Below, one piece after another: positions 1 to 7,839 of a stretch of 64,000 nt of DNA (position 1 is the first letter of the stretch; each line of letters starts with the position of its first letter). The notes beneath the pieces were generated by a model. That model did not search any database. It was not told where the DNA came from and saw only the letters and a list, made by a program, of their open reading frames with translations. The translations under genes and the position numbers were made by a program. This stretch comes from Brevibacterium sp. CCUG 69071 (GTDB taxonomy: Bacteria > Actinomycetota > Actinomycetes > Actinomycetales > Brevibacteriaceae), in the NCBI RefSeq assembly GCF_021023135.1, contig NZ_PGFV01000002.1, forward strand, positions 806,001 to 870,000. The letters are read 5' to 3'.

Positions 1-11
1 CGGAGCAGACG

Positions 12-668
12 ATGAGTTTTGAGTTGAGGCACTGGCAACGCGACGACGCCGCCGTGCTTGCCGAGATCTACTCCACCGCCGACCCGGCGCTGCTGAGCAA
101 CATCCCCGACGACCGCAGTCTCAACGGTGCGCGCAGCTGGATCGAATCCATCACCGGCGCCGAGGCGGAGGGCCGGATCCGTGCCTTCGCGATCGTCGAG
201 CACGGGGCCGGGATCGACGGCGACAATACGGTTGTCGATTGCGGTGCCGAGGCCGAGAACTCCGAACCCAGCGCCGAGGCAGCGACCTCCGAGCGCATCC
301 TCGGCACCGTCATGGCCTCCGGCATCGACCGTCGTCACTCATCGGCGTGGATCTCCTACTGGACCGTCGCCGAGGCGCGGGGGAGGGGACTGGCGTCGGC
401 AGCGCTGCGCAGCCTCGTCGATCATCTTCACGACGAGCTCGACGTGTACCGCCTCAAACTCGGCTACCGGACGAACAATCCTGCCTCCGCCGCGGTCGCT
501 CGCAGCGCGGGCTTCCTCGTCGAAGGCCGCGAACGCGAGAAGCTGCTCTACGACGGCGTGCGCTTCGACACGGAGACGGCCGCGAGGTTGGCAGGGGACC
601 CTCGCGGTACCGGCCGCCGGCTGTCTCTCACGTCACCGGATGACGATGATGCCGCGGGTTGTCGATAG
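12..668 (+). CDS. GNAT family N-acetyltransferase
   Basis: Predicted acetyl-CoA-dependent N-acetyltransferase of the RimJ/RimL-like GNAT group, 218 aa; the substrate cannot be told from sequence. The acetyl-CoA loop is visible as EARGRGLASAAL near residues 121-132, followed by the typical C-terminal YRTNNPASAAVARSAGFLVEG segment in which Asn, Ser and Ala side chains cap the cofactor. Residues about 65-95 form an acidic, low-complexity insertion between the first beta strands that most GNATs lack. The ATG has a GGAG six bases upstream. It lies just upstream of dapB on the same strand, with a 74-bp gap containing a possible promoter, so co-transcription is uncertain. Family call is firm, role unknown. 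Confidence 0.85.
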   Translation: MSFELRHWQRDDAAVLAEIYSTADPALLSNIPDDRSLNGARSWIESITGAEAEGRIRAFAIVEHGAGIDGDNTVVDCGAEAENSEPSAEAATSERILGTVMASGIDRRHSSAWISYWTVAEARGRGLASAALRSLVDHLHDELDVYRLKLGYRTNNPASAAVARSAGFLVEGREREKLLYDGVRFDTETAARLAGDPRGTGRRLSLTSPDDDDAAGCR

Positions 669-742
669 ACTGGCCTGCGAAGATCGTGGAGACGCGTCGA
701 AGGCCGAGACCACGAGGATCGTTGAGCAAGGAGTCAGAGCAC

Positions 743-1489
743 ATGAGCATTCGGGTCGCCGTCATCGGAGCCAAGGGACGCATGGGATCCCACGCCGTCG
801 ATGCCATCAATGAGGCGGACGGCCTCGAACTCGCGGCCGCCCTCGGCAGCAGCGATTCGCTCGAGACCCTGCTGGATCAGAACATCGACGTCGCCGTCGA
901 GCTCACCGTGCCGAAGTCCACCGAGGACAATGTGAGCTTCCTCGTCGAGCACGACATCGACACCGTCGTCGGCACCACCGGGTGGGACGCCGACCGACTG
1001 GCCCGCCTCGAAGCCACACTCAAGAACCACCCGAAGACTGCGGTCCTCATCGCCCCGAACTTCTCGATCGGCGCGGTCCTGGCGATGCGCTTCGCCGAGC
1101 TCGCAGCCCCTTACTTCGATTCCGCCGAGGTCGTCGAGACACACCACACCCGCAAGCTCGACGCTCCCTCGGGCACTGCGAACCACACCGCCCAGCGCAT
1201 CGCCGCCGCCCGCAGCGCCGCCGGACTCCCGGCCGTCCCCGACTCCACGGAATCCGATCCGCTCGGTGCCCGAGGTGCGGTGATCGACGGCATCCATGTC
1301 CACGCCATCCGCCAGCAGGGCATGAACGCCCACGAGGAGATCCACTTCGGCTCCGACGGCGAAGCCCTGACCATCCGCACGGACTCGCACTCCACCTCGG
1401 CGTTCATGCCGGGAATCGTCACCGCGGTGAAGAACATCGCCGACTACACGGGGCTGCTCCACGGCCTCGAGAACATGCTCGATCTCTGA
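743..1489 (+). CDS. dapB: 4-hydroxy-tetrahydrodipicolinate reductase
   Basis: Reduces 4-hydroxy-tetrahydrodipicolinate to tetrahydrodipicolinate with NAD(P)H in the diaminopimelate/lysine pathway, in the cytosol. The 248-aa product opens with the Rossmann motif VAVIGAKGRMG (residues 4-14) and carries the catalytic signature ETHHTRKLDAPSGT, with the His pair, Lys and the substrate-binding Ser-Gly-Thr. The chosen ATG has AAGGAG at 728-733, nine bases upstream; an in-frame ATG further upstream lacks a ribosome site and adds residues unlike the family. The stop codon shares one base with the next ATG. dapA lies about 8 kb downstream and dapF about 34 kb downstream, so the pathway is dispersed. 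Confidence 0.96.
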   Translation: MSIRVAVIGAKGRMGSHAVDAINEADGLELAAALGSSDSLETLLDQNIDVAVELTVPKSTEDNVSFLVEHDIDTVVGTTGWDADRLARLEATLKNHPKTAVLIAPNFSIGAVLAMRFAELAAPYFDSAEVVETHHTRKLDAPSGTANHTAQRIAAARSAAGLPAVPDSTESDPLGARGAVIDGIHVHAIRQQGMNAHEEIHFGSDGEALTIRTDSHSTSAFMPGIVTAVKNIADYTGLLHGLENMLDL

Positions 1490-1947
1490 TGTCGAAGGCC
1501 AAGGTCGGGGCGATCATCGTCTCCGTCGTTCTCGTCTTCTATTTCGTCCTGATGGGACAGCGGGCCTGGATCCTCGTCCGCGAACCCGACCTCATTCCGC
1601 GCATCATGGGCATCGCCCTGTTCGTGCTGCCGATCATCGGCGCGTGGACGCTCATCGTCGAACTCATCTTCGGCGCCAGGACGGAGAAGCTCGCCCGCAT
1701 CCTCGGTGACGAGGGCGGACTGCCCGTCGACGATCTGCCCAGGACTCCGGGTGGGAAGATCATCCGCGAAGCCGCCGACGAGGAATTCGTGAAGTACCAG
1801 GCCGAAGCCGAGGCCGCGCCCGACGACTGGCGATCCTGGTTCCGTCTCTCCTGCGCCTACGATGCCAGCGGCGACCGCAAACGCGCCCGCGCCACGATGC
1901 GCAAGGCGATCAGTCTGTTCCGTACGGGGGAGAAGCAGGCCTCGTAG
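1489..1947 (+). CDS. Small membrane protein with C-terminal TPR-like segment
   Basis: Unnamed 152-aa protein. Two hydrophobic helices (about residues 6-22 and 38-60) are followed by a charged cytosolic-type region ending in WRSWFRLSCAYDASGDRKRARATMRKAISLF, which has the spacing of one tetratricopeptide repeat. The ATG overlaps the dapB stop by one base, so translation is probably coupled. Proteins of this shape are found next to dapB in related actinobacteria (recollection, not searched). The last 38 bases overlap the convergent DUF418 gene. Function unknown; a scaffold or assembly role would be a guess. Confidence 0.75.
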   Translation: MSKAKVGAIIVSVVLVFYFVLMGQRAWILVREPDLIPRIMGIALFVLPIIGAWTLIVELIFGARTEKLARILGDEGGLPVDDLPRTPGGKIIREAADEEFVKYQAEAEAAPDDWRSWFRLSCAYDASGDRKRARATMRKAISLFRTGEKQAS

Positions 1948-3247
1948 GCCCGGCAGGGTTCCCAGGCCCGGCAGGGTTCCCAGGCCCAGCAGAGTTCGCA
2001 GGCCCGGCAGGCCTCGTAGGCTGGGGAGACACCGCACGGATGAGTCCGGCGATCCCCGCCTCGAGCGGCCCCCGCGGGGACACGAACAGCTTCCACACCA
2101 GTGCGGAGACCACGAAGACGAGAGCGTGGAAGAGATACTCGCTCGTCTGTTCCCCGGTCGTACCCGCACCCGAGATCGGATCTCCGACGAACCTCGGACG
2201 GGTGATCTCGAGCAGCACCACATGCGCCGAGTACACGCTCAACGGCATCGACCCCGGTGCCGACAGCGGCGAGAGCAGCCAGGAGCGTCTGCCCAGGAGC
2301 ACCACAGCGGACTGGCAGACCGCGATCGTCATCACCGCCGTGCCCGCCGTGGAGACCATGTCGAACGGGGTGCCCGAATGGGGGCCGGCGATCGCTTGCC
2401 ACCACCAGGAGCCCGTCGGCGTGACCCCGTAGCTGCCCGTGTGCAGGGCGGCGAGGAGGTCGATCCCCGACTGCTGGGAGATCTGCATCAGCGCGGTCTC
2501 CCCGCCGCCGGGGCCCAGCAGCAGCCAGGATCCTCCGCGACCGATGAGCAGCGCTCCGAGACCGGCCAGGAACAGGCCCATGAGATGCCGGGACACGTCG
2601 AGCTTCGCCACGGCCATGCCGAGCAGAATGTAGGACAGCCACTGCAGGATCGGGTAGTAGCCGGTGAGGAACAGGTCCTGGACCATCGTCACCGGCGTCG
2701 CCAGGTCCCACCAGGCCATCGGCAGATACTCCGGCTCCAACGAGAACTCGGTGCGCAGGAGCATCGACACCAGGGGAGAGATGATCATCCACGCCCCGGC
2801 GAGGACGAACAGCGCCCACGCCCGCAGGCGGAGGAAGAACATGGCCAGGGCGAACATGATCCCGTAGTTGACGAGGATGACCGCCAGCAGCGTCGACACC
2901 GATCCCAGGCACAGGCCGATGAGCACGATGGCCGCCGCCCGGATGAGCACGCTCGGCGCGGCATCGCGGAGCCGATTCGACTCGGCCATCCGGGAGCGTG
3001 TCGAGAGCACGAGCGAACAGCCCGCCAAGACCGCGAACAGCGCCGAGGCGCGACCGGCGAAGACCGCGGCCCAGGTGGGGAACCCGACGGGATCGGCCAG
3101 AGAGAAGATATGCGTAACCATCATCGCCAGCAGGGCGATCCCGCGAGCGACATCGAGTCCGACGAGGCGTCCGGGCGGACAGAGCCGCGACAGGATGCGC
3201 GCCGAGGCGGTCGTCGGTTCGTCTCCGATGGCCGGGTGAGAGGTCAT
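1910..3247 (-). CDS. DUF418/heparan-acetyltransferase-like membrane protein
   Basis: Polytopic membrane protein of about 445 aa. The N-terminal segment RLVGLDVARGIALLAMMVTHI is the hallmark of the HGSNAT/DUF1624 group, and the C-terminal half (PLSVYSAHVVLLEITRP onward) looks like DUF418. About ten hydrophobic helices are visible. Such proteins are suspected to move acyl groups across the membrane; the substrate here is unknown. The start chosen, MTSHPAIG, drops 14 upstream residues that lack family character. The C terminus ends in a repeat-encoded PAGPGNPAGPGNPAGP tail that probably has no fold. The gene is convergent with the upstream small membrane protein and overlaps it by 38 bp. Confidence 0.8.
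   Translation of the reverse strand: MTSHPAIGDEPTTASARILSRLCPPGRLVGLDVARGIALLAMMVTHIFSLADPVGFPTWAAVFAGRASALFAVLAGCSLVLSTRSRMAESNRLRDAAPSVLIRAAAIVLIGLCLGSVSTLLAVILVNYGIMFALAMFFLRLRAWALFVLAGAWMIISPLVSMLLRTEFSLEPEYLPMAWWDLATPVTMVQDLFLTGYYPILQWLSYILLGMAVAKLDVSRHLMGLFLAGLGALLIGRGGSWLLLGPGGGETALMQISQQSGIDLLAALHTGSYGVTPTGSWWWQAIAGPHSGTPFDMVSTAGTAVMTIAVCQSAVVLLGRRSWLLSPLSAPGSMPLSVYSAHVVLLEITRPRFVGDPISGAGTTGEQTSEYLFHALVFVVSALVWKLFVSPRGPLEAGIAGLIRAVSPQPTRPAGPANSAGPGNPAGPGNPAGPTRPASPPYGTD
1948..2019. repeat. 18-bp tandem repeat, four copies
   Basis: Units starting GGCCCGGCAGGGTTCCCA run at 1948, 1966, 1984 and 2002; the first two are identical and the others diverged. On the minus strand they encode the Pro/Ala/Gly/Asn tail of the DUF418 protein. 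A related GCAGGCCTCGTA also occurs just before the array, at the end of the plus-strand gene. Confidence 0.8.
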
Positions 3248-3303
3248 GCCACGATTCTCACATGGGTTCACCGCGATCCGCGGTCGCAAAGGGGTGATCG
3301 CGG

Positions 3304-3309
3304 TATCTT
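3304..3309 (+). promoter_or_regulatory. -10 box, leaderless-type
   Basis: TATCTT ends six bases before the ATG at 3316, and no Shine-Dalgarno is present. This places transcription start at or next to the start codon. No convincing -35 was seen. Confidence 0.55.
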
Positions 3310-3315
3310 TATGCC

Positions 3316-4182
3316 ATGACCTTCAACCGGAACGCCGACATCAGCGGCAACAAGACCAGTCGACGGGGTCGGAACACCGCGATCGCCGGCGGTGGAATCG
3401 GCATCGGCGGTCTCGTCCTGGTGCTGCTCGTCGGTCCGCTCTTCGGCGTCGATGTCAGCGGGCTGCTCGGCGGCGGGGGATTCGAAGGCGATCAGGGTTC
3501 GGACAGCTCCCAGCGGCGCAGCCTCGACGAATGCGACACCGGCCAGGATGCCAACGAATCCGTCGACTGCCGCATGGCCGGTTCCCAGGTCGTCCTCGAC
3601 GACTACTGGTCTCAGCACATCGACGGATATGTCGAACCCACACTGACGATCGTCGACGGGCAGACCTCGTCTGCCTGCGGGACCGCATCGAACGCGGTCG
3701 GACCCTTCTACTGCCCCTCCGACCAGGGTGTCTACATCGATCCGACGTTCTTCGATCTCATGCGTCAGCAGTTCGGCGCCTCGGCGGGGGAGCTCGCCCA
3801 GCTCTATATCGTCGGACACGAATGGGGCCATCACATCCAGAACATCACCGGCGTGATGGCCGAGCACCCGAACAACGGCACCGGTGAGGACAGCAACGGT
3901 GTGCGCACCGAACTCCAGGCAGACTGCTATGCCGGGGCCTGGCTCGGCGATGTCACGACCCTGACCGACGACAACGGCACCCCGTATCTCGAGACCCCCA
4001 CCGATGAGCAGCTCAAAGACGCACTCAATGCGGCCTTCGTCGTCGGCGACGACCACATCCAATCACAGTCCGGGTCGGTCAATCCGGAGTCGTTCACCCA
4101 CGGTTCGAGCAAGGAGCGTCAGAAGTGGTTCTCCGCCGGCTACGAGAACGGACTCGGAAGCTGCGACACCTTCGCAGGCTGA
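3316..4182 (+). CDS. Neutral zinc metallopeptidase, YpfJ family
   Basis: Membrane-anchored metalloprotease of 288 aa. A short basic cytosolic N terminus is followed by one transmembrane helix (about residues 22-41), a Gly-rich linker and an extracytoplasmic catalytic domain. The zinc site HEWGH is at residues 168-172, and the downstream ELQADCYAGAW segment supplies the usual third ligand (Glu) of this COG2321-type family. Four cysteines in the domain could form disulfides outside the cell. No Shine-Dalgarno is seen; a -10 box six bases upstream suggests a leaderless mRNA. Substrates of this family are not defined. A methyltransferase gene starts 8 bp downstream. Confidence 0.88.
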   Translation: MTFNRNADISGNKTSRRGRNTAIAGGGIGIGGLVLVLLVGPLFGVDVSGLLGGGGFEGDQGSDSSQRRSLDECDTGQDANESVDCRMAGSQVVLDDYWSQHIDGYVEPTLTIVDGQTSSACGTASNAVGPFYCPSDQGVYIDPTFFDLMRQQFGASAGELAQLYIVGHEWGHHIQNITGVMAEHPNNGTGEDSNGVRTELQADCYAGAWLGDVTTLTDDNGTPYLETPTDEQLKDALNAAFVVGDDHIQSQSGSVNPESFTHGSSKERQKWFSAGYENGLGSCDTFAG

Positions 4183-4189
4183 GGTGGCG

Positions 4190-4966
4190 ATGACCGAGGA
4201 GCGCTGCGACGGCTCGGCGGGCGATGCGAACTACGGTCGGATCGGAGCCGGCTACCGCGACTACCGACGTCCGGAACCGGAATTCGAATCAGCGATCCGA
4301 CGGGCCCTCGGTGACGCGAAGTCCGTGCTCAACCTCGGCGCCGGCGCCGGTTCCTACGAACCCACCGACCGCGAGGTCACAGCCGTCGAACCCTCGGCGA
4401 CGATGCGGTCCCAGAGGCCTGCACACCTGAACAGCGCCATCGCCGCCTCGGCGGAATCGCTGCCCTTCGACGATGGCAGCTTCGACGCCGCGATGACGAC
4501 CTTCTCCGTGCACCAGTGGGGCGACCTCGAGGCCGGGTTGGCCGAGATGCGCCGGGTCAGCCGCGGACCCGTAGTCATCATGACCTGCGATCCCACCCTC
4601 CTCGACAGGTGCTGGCTCGCCGAATACGCCCCCGAGATGATCGCGACCGAAGCACGCCGCTATCCGCGTATCGACCGAATCAGGGACGGCCTGGGCGGTG
4701 GCGTCGAGGTGGAGCCGCTGCCGATCCCGCTGCACTGCACGGACGGGTTCTCCGAGGCCTACTTCGGTCGCCCGGAGATGCTCCTCGACCCGGGGGCGCG
4801 GAAGGCGAACTCGGCGTGGAGCTTCCTCGACGAGGCGGCGGTGCAGCGGTTCGTCGCGCGACTGGGGGGAGATCTGGCCAGCGGAGAATGGGATCGGACA
4901 TACGGGTGGCTGCGGGACCGAGCACACTTCGAGGGCTCGCTCGTCCTGATCACCGCCCGACCCTGA
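4190..4966 (+). CDS. Class I SAM-dependent methyltransferase
   Basis: Predicted small-molecule methyltransferase, 258 aa. The SAM-binding motif I reads VLNLGAGAGSY with the acidic residue of motif II in VTAVEPS, then SLPFDDGSFDAAMTTFSVHQW, which is the usual motif IV region of the Methyltransf_11 family. The C-terminal part contains a long acidic/hydrophobic insertion that likely shapes the substrate pocket. The start ATG is eight bases after the metallopeptidase stop; longer in-frame extensions overlap that gene and are rejected. Substrate not predictable. Confidence 0.85.
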   Translation: MTEERCDGSAGDANYGRIGAGYRDYRRPEPEFESAIRRALGDAKSVLNLGAGAGSYEPTDREVTAVEPSATMRSQRPAHLNSAIAASAESLPFDDGSFDAAMTTFSVHQWGDLEAGLAEMRRVSRGPVVIMTCDPTLLDRCWLAEYAPEMIATEARRYPRIDRIRDGLGGGVEVEPLPIPLHCTDGFSEAYFGRPEMLLDPGARKANSAWSFLDEAAVQRFVARLGGDLASGEWDRTYGWLRDRAHFEGSLVLITARP

Positions 4967-5058
4967 TCGGCCGGTCGGACGGCACCGTACAGCACCCGGC
5001 CGTCGGCCGTCGCCACCCGTCGTCACCCACCGACTCCGGACCCGAACCCTTGCCCCGG

Positions 5059-5088
5059 TTATCCATACGGTGATATGAATAATAGGGT
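5059..5088 (+). promoter_or_regulatory. Operator-promoter island before the OYE/TetR operon
   Basis: The pseudo-palindrome TTATCCATA-N6-TATGAATAA (5059-5082; one mismatch between arms) abuts a -10-like TAGGGT (5083-5088). It is an AT-rich island in GC-rich DNA. The position fits a repressor site, most simply for the TetR regulator encoded as the second gene of the operon. Confidence 0.6.
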
Positions 5089-5120
5089 CAGCCACCCGCC
5101 AGCATGCATCAAGGACGATC

Positions 5121-7121
5121 ATGTCGCAGCTGTTCCCGCACCTCTTCGAACCCATCACGCTGGGCTCCCACACGATCCGCAACCGCATCGTCTCCTCCGG
5201 ACATGACACCGTCCTCGACGACCACGGCCAGATCGGTGAGGACCTCGTCGCCTACCACGAGGCCCGTGCGGCCGGCGGTGCGGGCCTCATCGTCCTCCAG
5301 GTCTCCGGCGTCCACGAGACCGCGCGCTACACGAACCACGTCCTCATGGCCACCGACGACTCCTCGGCGCCCGGCTACCGAGCCGTCGCCGAGGCGGTCC
5401 ACCGCCACGGAGCGACGATCATCGCCCAGCTCTTCCACCCCGGCCGCGAGGTCATGGACGGGCAGCGCGGCATGGCACCGAGGGCCGTGGCTCCCAGCGA
5501 CGCACCCCAGGAACGATTCAAGGTCGTCCCCGAAGCGCTGAGCACCGCCGCAGTCAAGGACATCGTCGCCGGCTATGCGAGTGCCGCGGAGCGCATCGCG
5601 AGCTCCGGCATCGACGGCGTCGAGATCGTCGCCAGCCACGGCTACCTGCCCATCCAGTTCTTCAACCCCCGCATCAACACCCGCACCGACGAGTACGGAG
5701 GGACGCCGGCCAACCGCCGCAGATTCCTCGCCGAGGTGGTCGCCGCCGTCCGCGCGGCCGTCGGCCCGGACGTCGTGGTGGGCCTGCGGATCTCCGGGGA
5801 GGAGAAGACCGAAGAGGGACTCGTCGCCGCCGAGATCCTCGAACTCATCGGCCACCTCGACGAGCTGGAGCATGAGGGCACCGACTGCCTCGACTACTTC
5901 TCGATCACCGCCGGGGACTCCTCGACCCTGCAGGGAGCCGTGCACATCGTGCCGTCGATGCAGGTCGACCCCGCCTATGCGGCGAACCTGTCCGAGCAGG
6001 TCAAGAAGATCACCGACAAACCCGTCATGGTCGCCGGCCGCATCAACCAACCCCACGAGGCGGAAGCCGCCATCGCTGAAGGGCGGACGGACATGGCGAT
6101 CATGACCCGCGCGATGATCTGCGACCCGGCCATGGCCGGCAAGGCGCGCCGCGACGCCGTCGAGGAGATCCGCGCCTGCATCGGCTGCAACCAGGCCTGT
6201 ATCGGCCATTTCCAACTCGGCGTCCCGATCTCGTGCATCCAATACCCCGAATCCGGCCGGGAGCTGACGTTCCTGCCCCGTCCGCGAGTCCGCACCCGCC
6301 GCCGGATCCTCGTCGTCGGCGGGGGACCGGCCGGACTCAAGGCCGCAGCGGTGAGTGCCGAGCAGGGAGACGAGGTCATCCTCTGCGAAGCCGGGCCCCA
6401 CCTCGGCGGGGCGGTGCTGCTGGCCCAGGAGCTGCCCTACCGGGCCGAATTCGGGGGAGCGGCGACGAACCTGTCCGCCGAGGCGGTCCGGGCGGGCGTC
6501 GACATCCGCACCTCGACGCCGGTGACCCAGCAGATCGTCGACGAACTCGACCCCGACCACGTCATCATCGCCACCGGCGCCCGGCAGCGGATGCCTGACC
6601 TCGAGATCGCCGACGACGCCTTCGTCATCGGGGCCCGCGACTACCTCGAGCAGAACCCGCAGCTGCCCGCCGGCCGGATCCTCGTCACCGACTGGAAGGG
6701 CGACTGGATCGGCCTCGGGATCGCCCTCCGCTTGGCCGAGGCAGGCACACTGGTGACGCTGGCGACGGCCGCGAACTTCGCCGGGGCCGCGATCCAGCAG
6801 TACACACGCACCCTGCTCGTCTCCCAGGCGCTGCGGACCGGACGAATCAGCTTTCTGAGCGACGCTCGACTCGTCGGCGTCGATGCCGACACCGGCTACC
6901 TGCAGTCAACGCTGTGCGAGATCGTCCACGAGGTCGACGAGGTGGCCGCCACCATCGTCTCCGCAGCACCACGGTCGGTCGTGCCCGATCTCGACTTACG
7001 AGCCGCCTCGGTGCGGGTGATCGGGGATGCTCTGGCGCCCCGGACCGTGGAGGAGGCCGTCTACGAGGGACTGACCGCGGCGAGCGAGCTGGCGGCTGCG
7101 GAGCTGGCGGTCACCGGATGA
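5121..7121 (+). CDS. NADH:flavin oxidoreductase, FeS old-yellow-enzyme type
   Basis: Multidomain flavoenzyme of 666 aa resembling 2,4-dienoyl-CoA reductase (FadH), trimethylamine dehydrogenase and related enzymes. Residues 1-345 form the FMN-binding TIM barrel (LFEPITLGSHTIRNRIV; later ASHGYLPIQFFNPRINTRTDEYGG). Next comes the 4Fe-4S cluster ligand set C-x2-C-x3-C-x11-C (residues about 353-372), then a FAD/NAD-binding half starting RRILVVGGGPAGLKAA near residue 395. Electrons would flow NAD(P)H to FAD to FeS to FMN. The family member cannot be named: substrates range from enoyl-CoA to amines. AAGGA lies about six bases before the ATG, and an operator-promoter sits at 5059-5088. Overlaps the next tetR gene by four bases. 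Confidence 0.88.
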   Translation: MSQLFPHLFEPITLGSHTIRNRIVSSGHDTVLDDHGQIGEDLVAYHEARAAGGAGLIVLQVSGVHETARYTNHVLMATDDSSAPGYRAVAEAVHRHGATIIAQLFHPGREVMDGQRGMAPRAVAPSDAPQERFKVVPEALSTAAVKDIVAGYASAAERIASSGIDGVEIVASHGYLPIQFFNPRINTRTDEYGGTPANRRRFLAEVVAAVRAAVGPDVVVGLRISGEEKTEEGLVAAEILELIGHLDELEHEGTDCLDYFSITAGDSSTLQGAVHIVPSMQVDPAYAANLSEQVKKITDKPVMVAGRINQPHEAEAAIAEGRTDMAIMTRAMICDPAMAGKARRDAVEEIRACIGCNQACIGHFQLGVPISCIQYPESGRELTFLPRPRVRTRRRILVVGGGPAGLKAAAVSAEQGDEVILCEAGPHLGGAVLLAQELPYRAEFGGAATNLSAEAVRAGVDIRTSTPVTQQIVDELDPDHVIIATGARQRMPDLEIADDAFVIGARDYLEQNPQLPAGRILVTDWKGDWIGLGIALRLAEAGTLVTLATAANFAGAAIQQYTRTLLVSQALRTGRISFLSDARLVGVDADTGYLQSTLCEIVHEVDEVAATIVSAAPRSVVPDLDLRAASVRVIGDALAPRTVEEAVYEGLTAASELAAAELAVTG

Positions 7122-7759
7122 GCCCGCGGCCGGCGCAGTCGCCCGAGCAGACCGAGGCGAAGAGGCACGCGATCATCCGAGCGACCCTCGACGCGATCGT
7201 CGCCCGCGGCCCCGAGGCGGTCCGGCTCAGCGATGTCGCCACCGCGGTGGGCATGTCCGTCGGGACCGTGCAGTACTACTTCGGGTCCCGGGAGGGCCTG
7301 CTCACCCAGGCGCTATCCGTCCACACCGCGACGGTGCTCACGGGCATCGAGGAGATGTCGCAGGCGCGCGACGCGGGCTGCGGTTCCACGACCCGGCACA
7401 GCTCCTCGGCCCGGCACCGTCTGCACGAGAGCTTCGCCGCGGTGCCGGGAGTCGGCAGCCACAACCAGAGGTCACGGATCTGGGTCGAACTCGTCACCGC
7501 CGCCCGGAACGACGAGGGTCTGCGGAGCTGCGTCGATGCGGTCTTCGCCGGTTGGCGACGACACTTCAGAACGATCATCGACGAAGGCGTGGAACGGGGC
7601 GAATTCGAACTCGCCGGACTCAGTGCCCGAGAGGTCGTCGACACGATCATCGCCATCATCGACGGCTTCGACCTCGCCGCCGTGGCCGGTCACGCACCGA
7701 GCCCGGAGACGATGACCCGAATCCTCACCGAGACCGCGGACAGGCTGCTCGCCCGCTGA
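7118..7759 (+). CDS. TetR family regulator
   Basis: 213-aa repressor-type protein. The N-terminal helix-turn-helix is clear: AIIRATLDAIVARGPEAVRLSDVATAVGMSVGTVQYYFGSREGLL (residues about 16-60, with the recognition helix VGTVQYYF). The C-terminal ligand domain resembles the TetR_C_6 (BetI-like) type. The ATG overlaps the stop of the flavin oxidoreductase gene (ATGA), so the two are translationally coupled. The likely target is the palindrome at 5059-5082 before its own operon (inference from position). Confidence 0.88.
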   Translation: MSPRPAQSPEQTEAKRHAIIRATLDAIVARGPEAVRLSDVATAVGMSVGTVQYYFGSREGLLTQALSVHTATVLTGIEEMSQARDAGCGSTTRHSSSARHRLHESFAAVPGVGSHNQRSRIWVELVTAARNDEGLRSCVDAVFAGWRRHFRTIIDEGVERGEFELAGLSAREVVDTIIAIIDGFDLAAVAGHAPSPETMTRILTETADRLLAR

Positions 7760-7839
7760 GTCCCCGATGGTCGAACCTGACGCTCGAACGTTGCGCCGTT
7801 CGGCGCCCGCTCGCCGGGGAGCACCGCCGAGGCGAGAGC

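Noticed and set aside
1948..2019. Possible CRISPR or noncoding repeat
   Set aside because: Head-to-tail 18-bp units with no spacers that encode a protein tail in frame.
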